A DNA stretch of 26,271 nt, from assembly GCA_002342025.1 (NCBI GenBank), contig DDPD01000085.1:1-26271 (forward strand), written 5' to 3'. The position numbers and the translations under genes were made by a program. This document shows, in pieces, positions 13,044 through 20,641 of this stretch. Position 1 is the first letter of the stretch. Each line of letters opens with the position of its first letter. Origin of the DNA: Moraxellaceae bacterium UBA2477 (lineage in GTDB: Bacteria > Pseudomonadota > Gammaproteobacteria > Pseudomonadales > Moraxellaceae). The notes beneath the pieces are model-generated. The model searched no databases and was not told where the DNA came from. It was given only the letters and a program-made list of their open reading frames with translations.

Positions 13044-14900
13044 TCAAATACTCAAGCGGGTGACGCGACGGCCACCATAAATTAATTGCACGAGGCCACG
13101 CGTAAACGTAATCGCCGTGAACATCGAAGTGAGAATGCCGATAGCCAACGTCACGGCAAAGCCCTTAATCGGACCCGTACCGATCGAGAACAGGATGACG
13201 GCGACAATGAGCGTGGTTAAGTTGGCATCCAAAATTGTGCCGTAGGCTCGATCGTAACCGGCCACGATCGACGCTTGCGGCGACAAGCCACGCGCAACCT
13301 CTTCACGGATACGCTCGAAAATCAGCACATTGGCGTCCACCGCCATACCCACTGTGAGCACAATGCCCGCAATACCAGGCAAGGACAGCGCAGCACCAAT
13401 GGTACTCATCACCGCAATCAGCACCGCGACGTTAAAAAACAGCGCAATGTTGGCCACCAAGCCGAAGACACGGTAAAAAATCGCCATAAATATCGCCACC
13501 AACGCGAAACCGACTTGCGTGGACAGCATGCCCTTGTCGATGTTGTCCTGACCTAGGCTGGGGCCCACGGTACGCTCTTCAACAAAATACATGGGAGCGG
13601 CCAAAGCGCCGGCACGTAACAGCAGCGCAAGTTCTTGACCTTCAGCCGGCGAATCCAAACCGGTAATACGGAATTGCGAACCGAGCACCGACTGAACCGT
13701 GGCCACGTTGATGACGCGTTTGTCCACATACGGCTCACGGACTTCCGTCACTTTGCCGGCTGCATCCGTATCAAAGCGCACGCGCTGCTTGTTCTCCACG
13801 AACAATACGGCCATCTGGCGACCGACATTGTCGCGAGTGGCATCTGCCATCAGACGTCCGCCACGAGTGTCCAAGTTGATATTGACTTGGGGCTGGGAGA
13901 ATTCGTCGAAACTTGACTGCGCGTTGGTGACGCGCTCACCGGTCACAATTTTACGTTTCTCCAGCAATACCATGCCGCCCTGACTGCGCTCGAAACGCTC
14001 AGTGCCGGGTGGCGTGGTGAAGCCTTCTGCGGACTCCATGCTGGTAAAGCGGAACTCCAGACTGGCTGTACGACCCAGAATACGTTTCGCTTCAGCGGTA
14101 TCTTGCAAGCCAGGCAATTCCACCACGATGCGATTACTGCCCTGACGCTGCACGACGGCTTCCGCCACACCCAGCTCATTGATACGGTTTCGCAGCGTGG
14201 TTAAGTTCTGACCAATCGCATAGTCGGTAATTTCACGACGTTTGGCTGGCGTGAAATCCAGCGCCAGGGTTGGCCCCTCAGCACCTTCCACTGCCGTGCC
14301 CAGAAAATCAGGCAGATCCTTACGCAGCAAAGTCAGCGCCTCATCACGGTCCGCAGCGGAAGCAAAACGAACCTCTAGTGCACCATTGGGCAGCTCAGAG
14401 ACTGTGCGATAGCTCAGCTGTTTGTCACGCAACAGCTTTTTAATATCGACAATATAGCCTTCTTGACGCTGCTCAAGCGCTTTGTTGACGTCCACTTCCA
14501 GCTTGAAGTGCACGCCACCCCGTAAGTCCAAACCTAGCTTCATCGGCTTACCGCCGATGCTGCTCAGCCAAGCGGGTGTGGTCGGCGCCAAGTTCAGCGC
14601 CACCACATAGTTATCACCCAAAGCACGGCGTAAGATCGCCTGCGCCTGGACCTGCTGTTCTGGCGTTTTCAAGCGCAGCAGCACGCCTTTGGCCTGCACT
14701 TCATCACCATGGTGAGGGATTTTCGCCTCGTCCAAAGCAAAGGCGGCTCGCTTAAGTAAATCCGCATCCACCGGCACACTGGCTTGTGAACCCGAAACCT
14801 GCAAAGCGGGCTCATCAGGATAAAAGTTAGGAAGGGCGTAAATAGTACTGACCATCATGACGACGAAGATCAGAGCAAATTTCCAGGCGGGGAAACGCAT
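13044..14900 (-). CDS. secD: Protein translocase subunit SecD
   Basis: The partner of SecF in the RND-like translocation motor. The 618-residue protein (E. coli 615) has TM1 at about 7-25 (FALIFVVMMVSTIYALPNFY) and a large periplasmic P1 region (MKLGLDLRGGVHFKLEVD to about 445). Five C-terminal TM segments follow, with VGMAVDANVLIFERIREE. I chose the ATG at 14900 (MRFPAWKFALIF), with AGGT about 7 bases upstream. The frame also opens at a GTG at 14918, but this abuts the T-run of the terminator hairpin and has no ribosome site. secD therefore begins immediately downstream of an intrinsic terminator (14919-14950). Confidence 0.97.
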   Translation of the reverse strand: MRFPAWKFALIFVVMMVSTIYALPNFYPDEPALQVSGSQASVPVDADLLKRAAFALDEAKIPHHGDEVQAKGVLLRLKTPEQQVQAQAILRRALGDNYVVALNLAPTTPAWLSSIGGKPMKLGLDLRGGVHFKLEVDVNKALEQRQEGYIVDIKKLLRDKQLSYRTVSELPNGALEVRFASAADRDEALTLLRKDLPDFLGTAVEGAEGPTLALDFTPAKRREITDYAIGQNLTTLRNRINELGVAEAVVQRQGSNRIVVELPGLQDTAEAKRILGRTASLEFRFTSMESAEGFTTPPGTERFERSQGGMVLLEKRKIVTGERVTNAQSSFDEFSQPQVNINLDTRGGRLMADATRDNVGRQMAVLFVENKQRVRFDTDAAGKVTEVREPYVDKRVINVATVQSVLGSQFRITGLDSPAEGQELALLLRAGALAAPMYFVEERTVGPSLGQDNIDKGMLSTQVGFALVAIFMAIFYRVFGLVANIALFFNVAVLIAVMSTIGAALSLPGIAGIVLTVGMAVDANVLIFERIREEVARGLSPQASIVAGYDRAYGTILDANLTTLIVAVILFSIGTGPIKGFAVTLAIGILTSMFTAITFTRGLVQLIYGGRRVTRLSI

Positions 14901-14918
14901 GCGAACACCTGCAGACAC

Positions 14919-14950
14919 AAAAAAAGAAAGCGCCCAACTCAGTCGGGCGC
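14919..14950 (-). terminator. Intrinsic terminator or attenuator between yajC and secD
   Basis: On the minus strand, GCGCCCGAC pairs with GTTGGGCGC (one G-U) around a TGA loop, followed directly by TTTCTTTTTTT. This is a classical Rho-independent terminator. It starts 8 bases past the yajC stop and lies 18 bases before the secD ATG. It would reduce secDF transcription relative to queA-tgt-yajC unless read through. Confidence 0.85.
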
Positions 14951-14958
14951 GGGATCAA

Positions 14959-15294
14959 TCAGAGGCTCTTCAGCGTACCCTTTGGCAGGCCGGCAACCAC
15001 GGAAGCTTTCTGCACTTTGACTTCTAAGGAGTCATTCAATGCAATCACGGCAAAGTCGCCTTCAAGTTTAACGATGCGACCCAACAAGCCACCGGCAAAC
15101 ACGACTTCATCACCTTTTTGCAGGTTATCAATGAGTGCGCGCGCTTCTTTTTGACGTTTGGCCTGGGGGCGCCACAGCAAAAAGTAGAAAATCACCACGA
15201 AACCGACCAGCATCACCAGCTGACCCGTCATGGACGGTTGACCAGCAACAGCGGCGCCACCTTCAGCCATGGCATCAGAAATCAGGAAACTCAT
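14959..15294 (-). CDS. yajC: Sec translocase accessory subunit YajC
   Basis: A small inner-membrane protein associated with SecDF and YidC. The 111-residue protein starts MSFLISDAMAEGG. It has one TM helix at about 24-42 (GQLVMLVGFVVIFYFLLWRP), then RPQAKRQKEARALIDNLQKGDEVVFAGGLLGRI, the family signature. It ends ASVVAGLPKGTLKSL. GGAG lies 7 bases before the ATG. It follows tgt by 15 bases. The hairpin at 14919-14950 separates it from secD. Confidence 0.97.
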   Translation of the reverse strand: MSFLISDAMAEGGAAVAGQPSMTGQLVMLVGFVVIFYFLLWRPQAKRQKEARALIDNLQKGDEVVFAGGLLGRIVKLEGDFAVIALNDSLEVKVQKASVVAGLPKGTLKSL

Positions 15295-15309
15295 TGCAAC
15301 ACTCCAGTT

Positions 15310-16428
15310 TTAAGGGTTAAGCGGGGGCGTGGGCAAGCCACGTCGGGCATAGAAGTCATCCACGAAGGCCTGCAATCTACCGGTTTCAATAGCGTCGCGC
15401 AAACCCGCCATGAGTCGTTGGTAATAGCGCAGGTTGTGGATGGTGCCGAGCTGAGCACCGAGCATCTCGCCACATTTATCGAGGTGATAGAGATACGCAC
15501 GCGTGAAGCCGGTGCAGGCCTCGCAATCACAGTGCGGATCCAGCGCGCCGGTGTCGGTTTTGTACTGACTATTGCGAATGCGAACCACGCCGTCGGTGAC
15601 GAAATAGTGGCCATTGCGCGCATTGCGGGTGGGCATGACGCAGTCGAACATGTCGATGCCACGGCGCACGCCCTCGACCAAATCTTCAGGCTTGCCAACA
15701 CCCATCACATAGCGCGGTTTGTCGGCGGGCAAATGCTCTGGCAAAAAGTCCAAGATACGAATCATGTCTTCTTTAGGCTCACCCACGGACAGGCCACCGA
15801 TGGCATAGCCGTCGAAACCAATCGCCTCTAGCCCCGCCAGCGATTGCAAGCGCAAATCTTCGTACATGCCGCCTTGCACAATCCCGAAGAGGGCATTGGG
15901 GTTATCCCCATGGGCCTCTTTCGAGCGTTTGGCCCAACGCAGCGACAGTTGCAGCGACTTGTCGGCTTCTTGATGCGTGGCCGGATACGGCGTGCACTCA
16001 TCGAAAATCATCACGATGTCCGAGCCCAGGTCACGCTGAATACGCATACTTTCTTCGGGACTGAGGAAAACCTTGCTGCCATCGACCGGCGACTGGAACT
16101 TCACTCCCTCTTCGGTGATCTTGCGGAGCTTGCCCAAGCTGAACACTTGGAAGCCGCCGGAATCCGTGAGTATAGGCCCCTGCCACTGCGTGAAATCGTG
16201 CAGATCGCCGTGCGCCTTGATGACCTCGGTGCCGGGACGCAGCCACAAATGAAAGGTGTTGCCGAGAATAATTTCCGCACCGATGGCGTGAATATCTCGA
16301 GGCAACATGCCTTTGACCGTGCCATAGGTGCCCACCGGCATAAATGCCGGGGTTTGCACCGTACCGCGATCAAACGTGAGTTCACCGCGACGCGCTTTGC
16401 CGTCGGTGGCTTTAAGGGTGAATTGCAT
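15310..16428 (-). CDS. tgt: Queuine tRNA-ribosyltransferase (tRNA-guanine transglycosylase)
   Basis: Exchanges guanine 34 for preQ1 in tRNAs with GUN anticodons, the step before QueA. The 372-residue protein has the general-base aspartate D89 (LTDSGGFQVFSL), the nucleophile D262 (MFDCVMPTRNARNG) and the zinc ligands C300, C302, C305 and H331 (DPHCDCEAC, TIHNLRYYQRLM). Its ATG overlaps the queA stop by one base (TGATG), so the two successive enzymes of queuosine synthesis are translationally coupled. Confidence 0.98.
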   Translation of the reverse strand: MQFTLKATDGKARRGELTFDRGTVQTPAFMPVGTYGTVKGMLPRDIHAIGAEIILGNTFHLWLRPGTEVIKAHGDLHDFTQWQGPILTDSGGFQVFSLGKLRKITEEGVKFQSPVDGSKVFLSPEESMRIQRDLGSDIVMIFDECTPYPATHQEADKSLQLSLRWAKRSKEAHGDNPNALFGIVQGGMYEDLRLQSLAGLEAIGFDGYAIGGLSVGEPKEDMIRILDFLPEHLPADKPRYVMGVGKPEDLVEGVRRGIDMFDCVMPTRNARNGHYFVTDGVVRIRNSQYKTDTGALDPHCDCEACTGFTRAYLYHLDKCGEMLGAQLGTIHNLRYYQRLMAGLRDAIETGRLQAFVDDFYARRGLPTPPLNP

Positions 16429-17567
16429 CAGGACTCCGAAGGCTGACTCACGCCACTAACCGCGAGCTCAGGCGAGATGAGGTCGCGGGAAATGAACATG
16501 GCATCGCCATAACTGAAAAAACGATAACGCTGAGCGATGGCTTCGGCATACGCCGCCAGCACCGTTTCGCGTGATGCCAGCGCCGACACCAGCATGAGCA
16601 AGGTCGACTCGGGCAAATGAAAATTGGTCACCAACGCATCCACCAGCTGCCAAGGATAGCCCGGCGTGATGAACATACGGGTATCGCCCGCAAACGGCTT
16701 GAGCGTTTCAACGGAACGCCCGTTACCGGCGGGCAAACCAGCAGCCAACGACCACGAATCAGGATCAACGCCCTGCCCCGCCCATGCGGCCGACTCCAAG
16801 GCACGCACACTCGTCGTCCCTACAGCCACAACACGACCACCCCGGGCTTTCGCCGCTTGCACGGCAGCCACGGTCTCTGCACTGAGTGTCAGCCACTCGG
16901 CATGCATCACATGATCGCGCACATCGTCGGCACGTACGGGCTGAAACGTGCCCGCCCCCACATGCAAGGTCACAAAGGCGGTTTCAATGCCACGATCACG
17001 CAGCGCGGCCAACAAGGGCTCGTCAAAATGCAGCCCTGCGGTGGGCGCTGCCACCGAGCCGGCTTCTTTTGCATAGACCGTTTGGTAGCGCTCTAAATCG
17101 GAGGCTTCGGCCGCCCGGCCAAAGTATGGCGGCAGCGGCATTTCACCGAGACGGGCCATAATGCCTTGCCAGGGTTCGTCGGCCACTAACAGAAACAGAT
17201 CGCCGACCCGTTCGCGCATGCAGACGCGCGTACCATCGGCCAACAGCAACTCACTGCCGGGCTTGGGCGACTTGCTGGCGCGCACATGCGCCAAGGCTTC
17301 CTGCGGCGACGGAAGTCGCTCAATAAGAATTTCTGTTTGCCCGCCACTGGCTTTGCGGGCAAACAAACGCGCCGGCATCACACGTGACTGGTTAAACACC
17401 AGCAAATCACCGGGTGCTAGCAGTGCCGGCAAATCTCGCATACCACGATGCGCCACAACGCCAGTGTCCGCCTCCAGACAAAGCAAACGCGACGCGCTGC
17501 GCTCGGCTAGGGGATAGCGCGCAATCAGCTCATCGGGCAAGTCGAAATTAAAATCACTGCGCTGCAT
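16428..17567 (-). CDS. queA: S-adenosylmethionine:tRNA ribosyltransferase-isomerase
   Basis: Converts preQ1 in tRNA to epoxyqueuosine, using the ribosyl group of SAM. The 379-residue protein starts MQRSDFNFDLPDELIARYPLAERS. It contains PGDLLVFNQSRVMPARLFARKASGG, SVAAPTAGLHFDEPLL, FVTLHVGAGTFQPVR, VGTTSVRALESAA, VTNFHLPESTLLMLVSA and YRFFSYGDAMFI, all family hallmarks. I chose the ATG at 17567; a GTG three codons upstream is possible. It is the first gene of the queA-tgt-yajC-secD-secF-gst run, and a TATACT -10 box lies upstream. Confidence 0.98.
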   Translation of the reverse strand: MQRSDFNFDLPDELIARYPLAERSASRLLCLEADTGVVAHRGMRDLPALLAPGDLLVFNQSRVMPARLFARKASGGQTEILIERLPSPQEALAHVRASKSPKPGSELLLADGTRVCMRERVGDLFLLVADEPWQGIMARLGEMPLPPYFGRAAEASDLERYQTVYAKEAGSVAAPTAGLHFDEPLLAALRDRGIETAFVTLHVGAGTFQPVRADDVRDHVMHAEWLTLSAETVAAVQAAKARGGRVVAVGTTSVRALESAAWAGQGVDPDSWSLAAGLPAGNGRSVETLKPFAGDTRMFITPGYPWQLVDALVTNFHLPESTLLMLVSALASRETVLAAYAEAIAQRYRFFSYGDAMFISRDLISPELAVSGVSQPSES

Positions 17568-17599
17568 TCCATCCACACTCGGCCAGAAAATGGGTGCGC

Positions 17600-17605
17600 A
17601 GTATA
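17600..17605 (-). promoter_or_regulatory. Candidate -10 box of the queA operon promoter
   Basis: TATACT on the minus strand (5/6 match), 32 bases before the queA ATG. No good -35 is visible at a 16-18 base spacing. It lies within 8 bases of the divergent tRNA-Leu -35, so the two promoters may interfere. Confidence 0.4.
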
Positions 17606-17612
17606 ACAGGGC

Positions 17613-17640
17613 TTGACGACCTGCATGGCATCGCTATAAT
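17613..17640 (+). promoter_or_regulatory. Strong sigma-70 promoter of tRNA-Leu
   Basis: TTGACG (17613-17618) and a perfect TATAAT (17635-17640) are 16 bases apart, followed by the GC-rich CCGCGCACC. A GC-rich discriminator after the -10 is typical of stable-RNA promoters under stringent (ppGpp/DksA) control. The mature tRNA starts 17 bases after the -10. Confidence 0.85.
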
Positions 17641-17656
17641 CCGCGCACCTTCTCGG

Positions 17657-17743
17657 GCCGAGATGGCGGAACTGGTAGACGCAGCGGACTCAAAATCCGC
17701 CGGTGGAGACATCGTAAGGGTTCGATTCCCTTTCTCGGCACCA
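17657..17743 (+). tRNA. tRNA-Leu (anticodon CAA)
   Basis: An 87-base tRNA with encoded CCA. The acceptor GCCGAGA pairs with TCTCGGC (17733-17739), followed by discriminator A and CCA. The anticodon stem is GCGGA/TCCGC with loop CTCAAAA, which puts the anticodon CAA at 17691-17693 (reads UUG). A long variable arm (about 17701-17715), as in class II leucine tRNAs, precedes the T arm GGGTTCGATTCCC. A short T-run follows directly. The same tRNA occurs next to queA in Pseudomonas, as far as I recall. Confidence 0.97.
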
Positions 17744-17820
17744 ATTTTTACCTCGTGTTACCTCTCTAATTTCCTTGCAGTCCGTTACCATTCAGCTGTC
17801 TTAATGCTTGAGCGGAAGTC

Positions 17821-18462
17821 ATGTCTCGTCGCACAGTTGCTCGCAAAAAACGTACTCCAGCCGCACCCACACCCATCACTCAAGCACTGCCTCGCGCCGG
17901 CGTGGGTGTTCGACTCATCGCCTTGGTCTACGACAGCCTTTTGCTGGTTGCCCTCGTTGCGGTGATTAACGTCATTGTGATTGCGCTATTCACCCCCTCT
18001 GCAGCGGCCACCGGCAGCACCGCCACCCTGCTCTCACCGGCGATACGCCAAGGGCTGATGTTTCCCTTATCGTTAGCTGCCATTTTCCTGTTTTACGGTT
18101 ACTGCTGGACGCGCAGCGGACAAACGCTGGGCATGCAAACCTGGCGACTGGAAGTACGCGACCTCAATGGCCAACGCCTGACGTGGATGCGAAGTTTTCA
18201 GCGCTTTTTAGCGGCCTGTGCCTTGCCATTTCTGAGCGCCACCGCCTCATGGGTGCTCAACCCGCATGATGCCAAAGCATTGAGTTGGAGTATTGCCATC
18301 GGCTTTGCGGCCAATTACCTCTGGGCCTTGCTGCCCTTCAGCGTGGGTGCGGGGCGCAGCATGCACGACCAACTGTCGCAGACCGCTGTCTTGCGTGTGC
18401 CCGCGCCCGAGCGCAAACCGTATCGATTTTTAGGGCTATTTGGCGATAAGTCGCAGCACTAA
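17821..18462 (+). CDS. RDD family membrane protein
   Basis: A 213-residue inner-membrane protein of the RDD family, whose molecular function is mostly unknown (some members are linked to ion tolerance). After a basic N-terminus (MSRRTVARKKR) comes the family pattern with R31 and D38 in GVRLIALVYDSLLLVALVAV. A TM segment follows (FPLSLAAIFLFYGYCW), then the conserved SGQTLGMQTWRLEVRDLNG, and further hydrophobic stretches at about 128-148 and 158-176. GGAAG precedes the ATG. It lies 77 bases after tRNA-Leu and is convergent with the next gene, with only 6 bases between the stops. Confidence 0.85.
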   Translation: MSRRTVARKKRTPAAPTPITQALPRAGVGVRLIALVYDSLLLVALVAVINVIVIALFTPSAAATGSTATLLSPAIRQGLMFPLSLAAIFLFYGYCWTRSGQTLGMQTWRLEVRDLNGQRLTWMRSFQRFLAACALPFLSATASWVLNPHDAKALSWSIAIGFAANYLWALLPFSVGAGRSMHDQLSQTAVLRVPAPERKPYRFLGLFGDKSQH

Positions 18463-18468
18463 TGCCGC

Positions 18469-18888
18469 TTAGAGTGTACTGACGTAGTAGAAGGTGACGA
18501 GCGCCAACCCCAAGAACAGTGTCCACCACGGTAGCTGCGCCAGCAGTGAGATCAGCTGCTGAGGAGCCATGGTGCGAAACTTGAACGCGGGCAAGGTCGG
18601 GAATGTGATCGTCTTGAGTGACGGCCATTTAAAGTCCCAAGACAACTGGGGCCTATTTTGCCACCGCTCACGCCAACTGATTCGCACCGGCGCAACCACC
18701 GCTTGCAGACTGGCCAGCGCTTCTGGCGTTAAATCCTGGCTCAAATCATGCCAGGCCGCCTCTACAGAGCTGAGCATATCGCGGCGGGTACTCCACGCCG
18801 TTGCAGCATCCAGCTCACCGGCTAATTGCAGGCGCACTAACTCCAGAAGCGCGGCATTCACTTCACATAAATCATCACGCGGGTTCAT
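18469..18888 (-). CDS. Small C-terminally anchored membrane protein, unknown function
   Basis: I recognise no family. The 139-residue protein has a helical N-terminal half (DLCEVNAALLELVRLQLAGELDAATAW, then SVEAAWHDLSQDLTPEALASLQAV). A basic, tryptophan-rich linker follows (WRERWQNRPQLSWDFKWPSLK), then one hydrophobic helix at about 119-137 ending at the C-terminus. This is a tail-anchor-like layout with the bulk predicted cytoplasmic. Its ATG overlaps the phosphatase stop as ATGA. It is the last gene of the lptF-lptG-phosphatase run, so it could tether or regulate the phosphatase, but that is only inference from position. Confidence 0.75.
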   Translation of the reverse strand: MNPRDDLCEVNAALLELVRLQLAGELDAATAWSTRRDMLSSVEAAWHDLSQDLTPEALASLQAVVAPVRISWRERWQNRPQLSWDFKWPSLKTITFPTLPAFKFRTMAPQQLISLLAQLPWWTLFLGLALVTFYYVSTL

Positions 18889-19577
18889 GGCTGCAAGCTC
18901 CGATTCGAGCTGATAGCATCCGTTTCCACCTCAAGAATGATCAAACTGAGGTTGTCTCGCCCCCCGGCTGCTAACGCTTCTGCTATCAACTCTCGCTGTG
19001 CCAACTCTGGCTCCTGCGCTAACCAATAGCCCAGGCGCGCATCGCTCAATTCGTTATGCAATCCGTCACTCGCGAGCAAATAGCGATCGCCAGCTTGAAC
19101 CCGCACCACCGCGAAATCAGGCAAAAGCAGGCCATCGCCGATCAGTCGCGTAAGCTCATGGCTCGCGTCCAAATGATCCTGCGTGAGACGGGTCAGGGCC
19201 TGATCGCGCCAGCGATACAGACGCACATCACCCACCCAGGCCACCAGCCCCCACGTTTGCGTTAAACGCATTAAAGCTAGGGTACAGCCCAGTGTACGGC
19301 GAGGTGTTTCTTGTTGGGCAAAGTCATGCAACTGATCGTGCACGGCCAGCACCAGATCTTCTATTTGATCGACCGCATCCGGCAAAGAGGACTTTAGCTC
19401 CATGTGCTCAATGGCATGTGCAAGGGCGGCACTGGCTACATTTCCGGCATTAATGCCGCCCATGCCGTCGATGACAGCCCAAAGTCCGTCGTAATCGCGA
19501 CAGACTAAAGCATCTTCGTTTTGGGCTCGGCGATTGCCAATATCGGTCGCCGACCATCGCTGCCAACTGGTCATCAT
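18885..19577 (-). CDS. PP2C-type serine/threonine protein phosphatase
   Basis: A metal-dependent phosphatase of the bacterial PppA/Stp type, 230 residues, soluble. The metal-binding motifs are N20-E-D22 (RRAQNED), D37-G-M-G-G (VIDGMGGINAGNVAS), S170-D171-G (LLASDGL) and R-D208-N (GGRDNLSLI). GCTLALMRL and VGDVRLYRW stand for the usual GTT and GDSR elements. The frame is open to 19781, but that part only shadows lptG. The ATG at 19577 overlaps the lptG stop (ATGA), with a second ATG directly after. No cognate kinase is encoded in this window. Coupling to lptFG suggests it may act on cell-envelope regulation, but the target is unknown. Confidence 0.9.
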   Translation of the reverse strand: MMTSWQRWSATDIGNRRAQNEDALVCRDYDGLWAVIDGMGGINAGNVASAALAHAIEHMELKSSLPDAVDQIEDLVLAVHDQLHDFAQQETPRRTLGCTLALMRLTQTWGLVAWVGDVRLYRWRDQALTRLTQDHLDASHELTRLIGDGLLLPDFAVVRVQAGDRYLLASDGLHNELSDARLGYWLAQEPELAQRELIAEALAAGGRDNLSLIILEVETDAISSNRSLQP

Positions 19578-20641
19578 CGCACCCGGTAAATAGCGTAGGC
19601 GCCAGCGGTGAGGCAGAGCGCAATCGGCAAAAGCGTGGCCCAAAATGGCGAGGCGTGAAAGAGCAAGCTGGCAAACCCGGCCGCATCCTGCGTGTAACGA
19701 AAAACCAGACCGACCAGCACACCCGTAATAATGCGTAAACCCAAGGTCACTGAACGCAAGGGTCCAAAAATAAACGAGCAAGCAATCAGCACCATCGAAA
19801 ACACGGCTAATGGACTCAGCGCCTTTTTCCAGAACTGCAGTTCGTAGTTTCCGGCATCTAAGCCCTGATTATTCAAATACCGCGAATATAATCGAAGGTC
19901 AGCTAAGCCCAGTTGCTCAGGGTCTGCCGCGGCAACGCGCAGAAAATTAGGGGTTAAACGCACCGGCCAGAGCAGCTCTGCTTGTGTTGAGACCTGGCTA
20001 CGACCATCAGGCAAAAAGGTTGTGATGCGTAAGTCGCTTAGGCGCCAACCACTGCTGCCAAGGTACTGTCCAGCACCTGCAAAACTGGCCTCCTGCAACA
20101 GACCTTCGCTGCTGTATCGGTATCGACTCACACCCAGCAACTGCCCCTCTGGTGTCACGAGTTGGATGTTAATCAGCTCCTGCCCTTCGCGCTGCCAATA
20201 CCCACTGATACGACCCGGCGTATAGTCTTGACCCTGGGCACGAGCTTTCAGTGTTTCTGCACGCTGATCGGTATGTGGGACGACGAATTCGCCCAAGGCC
20301 AGACCCATAATAATGATGCTCAGCGCACCGGCCATCACCCACGCCACAATGCGCGAAATACTAATTCCGGCAGCCCGCATCACGGTGAGCTCAGAGCTGG
20401 ATGCTAATGACCCCAATCCAACTAAAGCACCAATAAGCGCTGACATCGGCAAAATCGTATAGATGTGTCCCGGCATAACATACAAGGTGTAGCGGAAAGC
20501 ATCCCATGCGCCGTAACTGCCTTTGACGTTATCCAATTCACCAATAAAGCTAAAAACTAGATCAAGCCCCAGCAGCAAGGCCTGAACCAATAACATACTG
20601 GCCAGCACTGTCAGACTGACGTATCGCCCCAAACGACTCAT
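19574..20641 (-). CDS. lptG: LPS export ABC transporter permease LptG
   Basis: With LptF and the LptB ATPase it extracts lipopolysaccharide from the inner membrane and passes it to LptC. The 355-residue protein has N-terminal TM segments (about 14-35, 55-80, 96-118 and near the GEFVVPHTDQRAE boundary), a periplasmic beta-jellyroll, and C-terminal TM segments (FSMVLIACSFIFGPL, LRIITGVLVGLVFRYTQDA, PFWATLLPIALCLTAGAYAIY). I chose the ATG at 20641 (MSRLGRYVSLTVLASMLLV), which overlaps the lptF stop as ATGA. The longer frame to 20716 lies inside lptF. The stop overlaps the PP2C gene. Confidence 0.96.
   Translation of the reverse strand: MSRLGRYVSLTVLASMLLVQALLLGLDLVFSFIGELDNVKGSYGAWDAFRYTLYVMPGHIYTILPMSALIGALVGLGSLASSSELTVMRAAGISISRIVAWVMAGALSIIIMGLALGEFVVPHTDQRAETLKARAQGQDYTPGRISGYWQREGQELINIQLVTPEGQLLGVSRYRYSSEGLLQEASFAGAGQYLGSSGWRLSDLRITTFLPDGRSQVSTQAELLWPVRLTPNFLRVAAADPEQLGLADLRLYSRYLNNQGLDAGNYELQFWKKALSPLAVFSMVLIACSFIFGPLRSVTLGLRIITGVLVGLVFRYTQDAAGFASLLFHASPFWATLLPIALCLTAGAYAIYRVR

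Noticed and set aside
15118..15831. 237-codon open frame on the plus strand
   Set aside because: It lies antisense to tgt and yajC, which have full family motifs; its product has no recognisable domain or ribosome site.
19578..19781. N-terminal extension of the PP2C phosphatase
   Set aside because: It is only an out-of-frame reading of the end of lptG; the phosphatase homology begins at the ATGA overlap.
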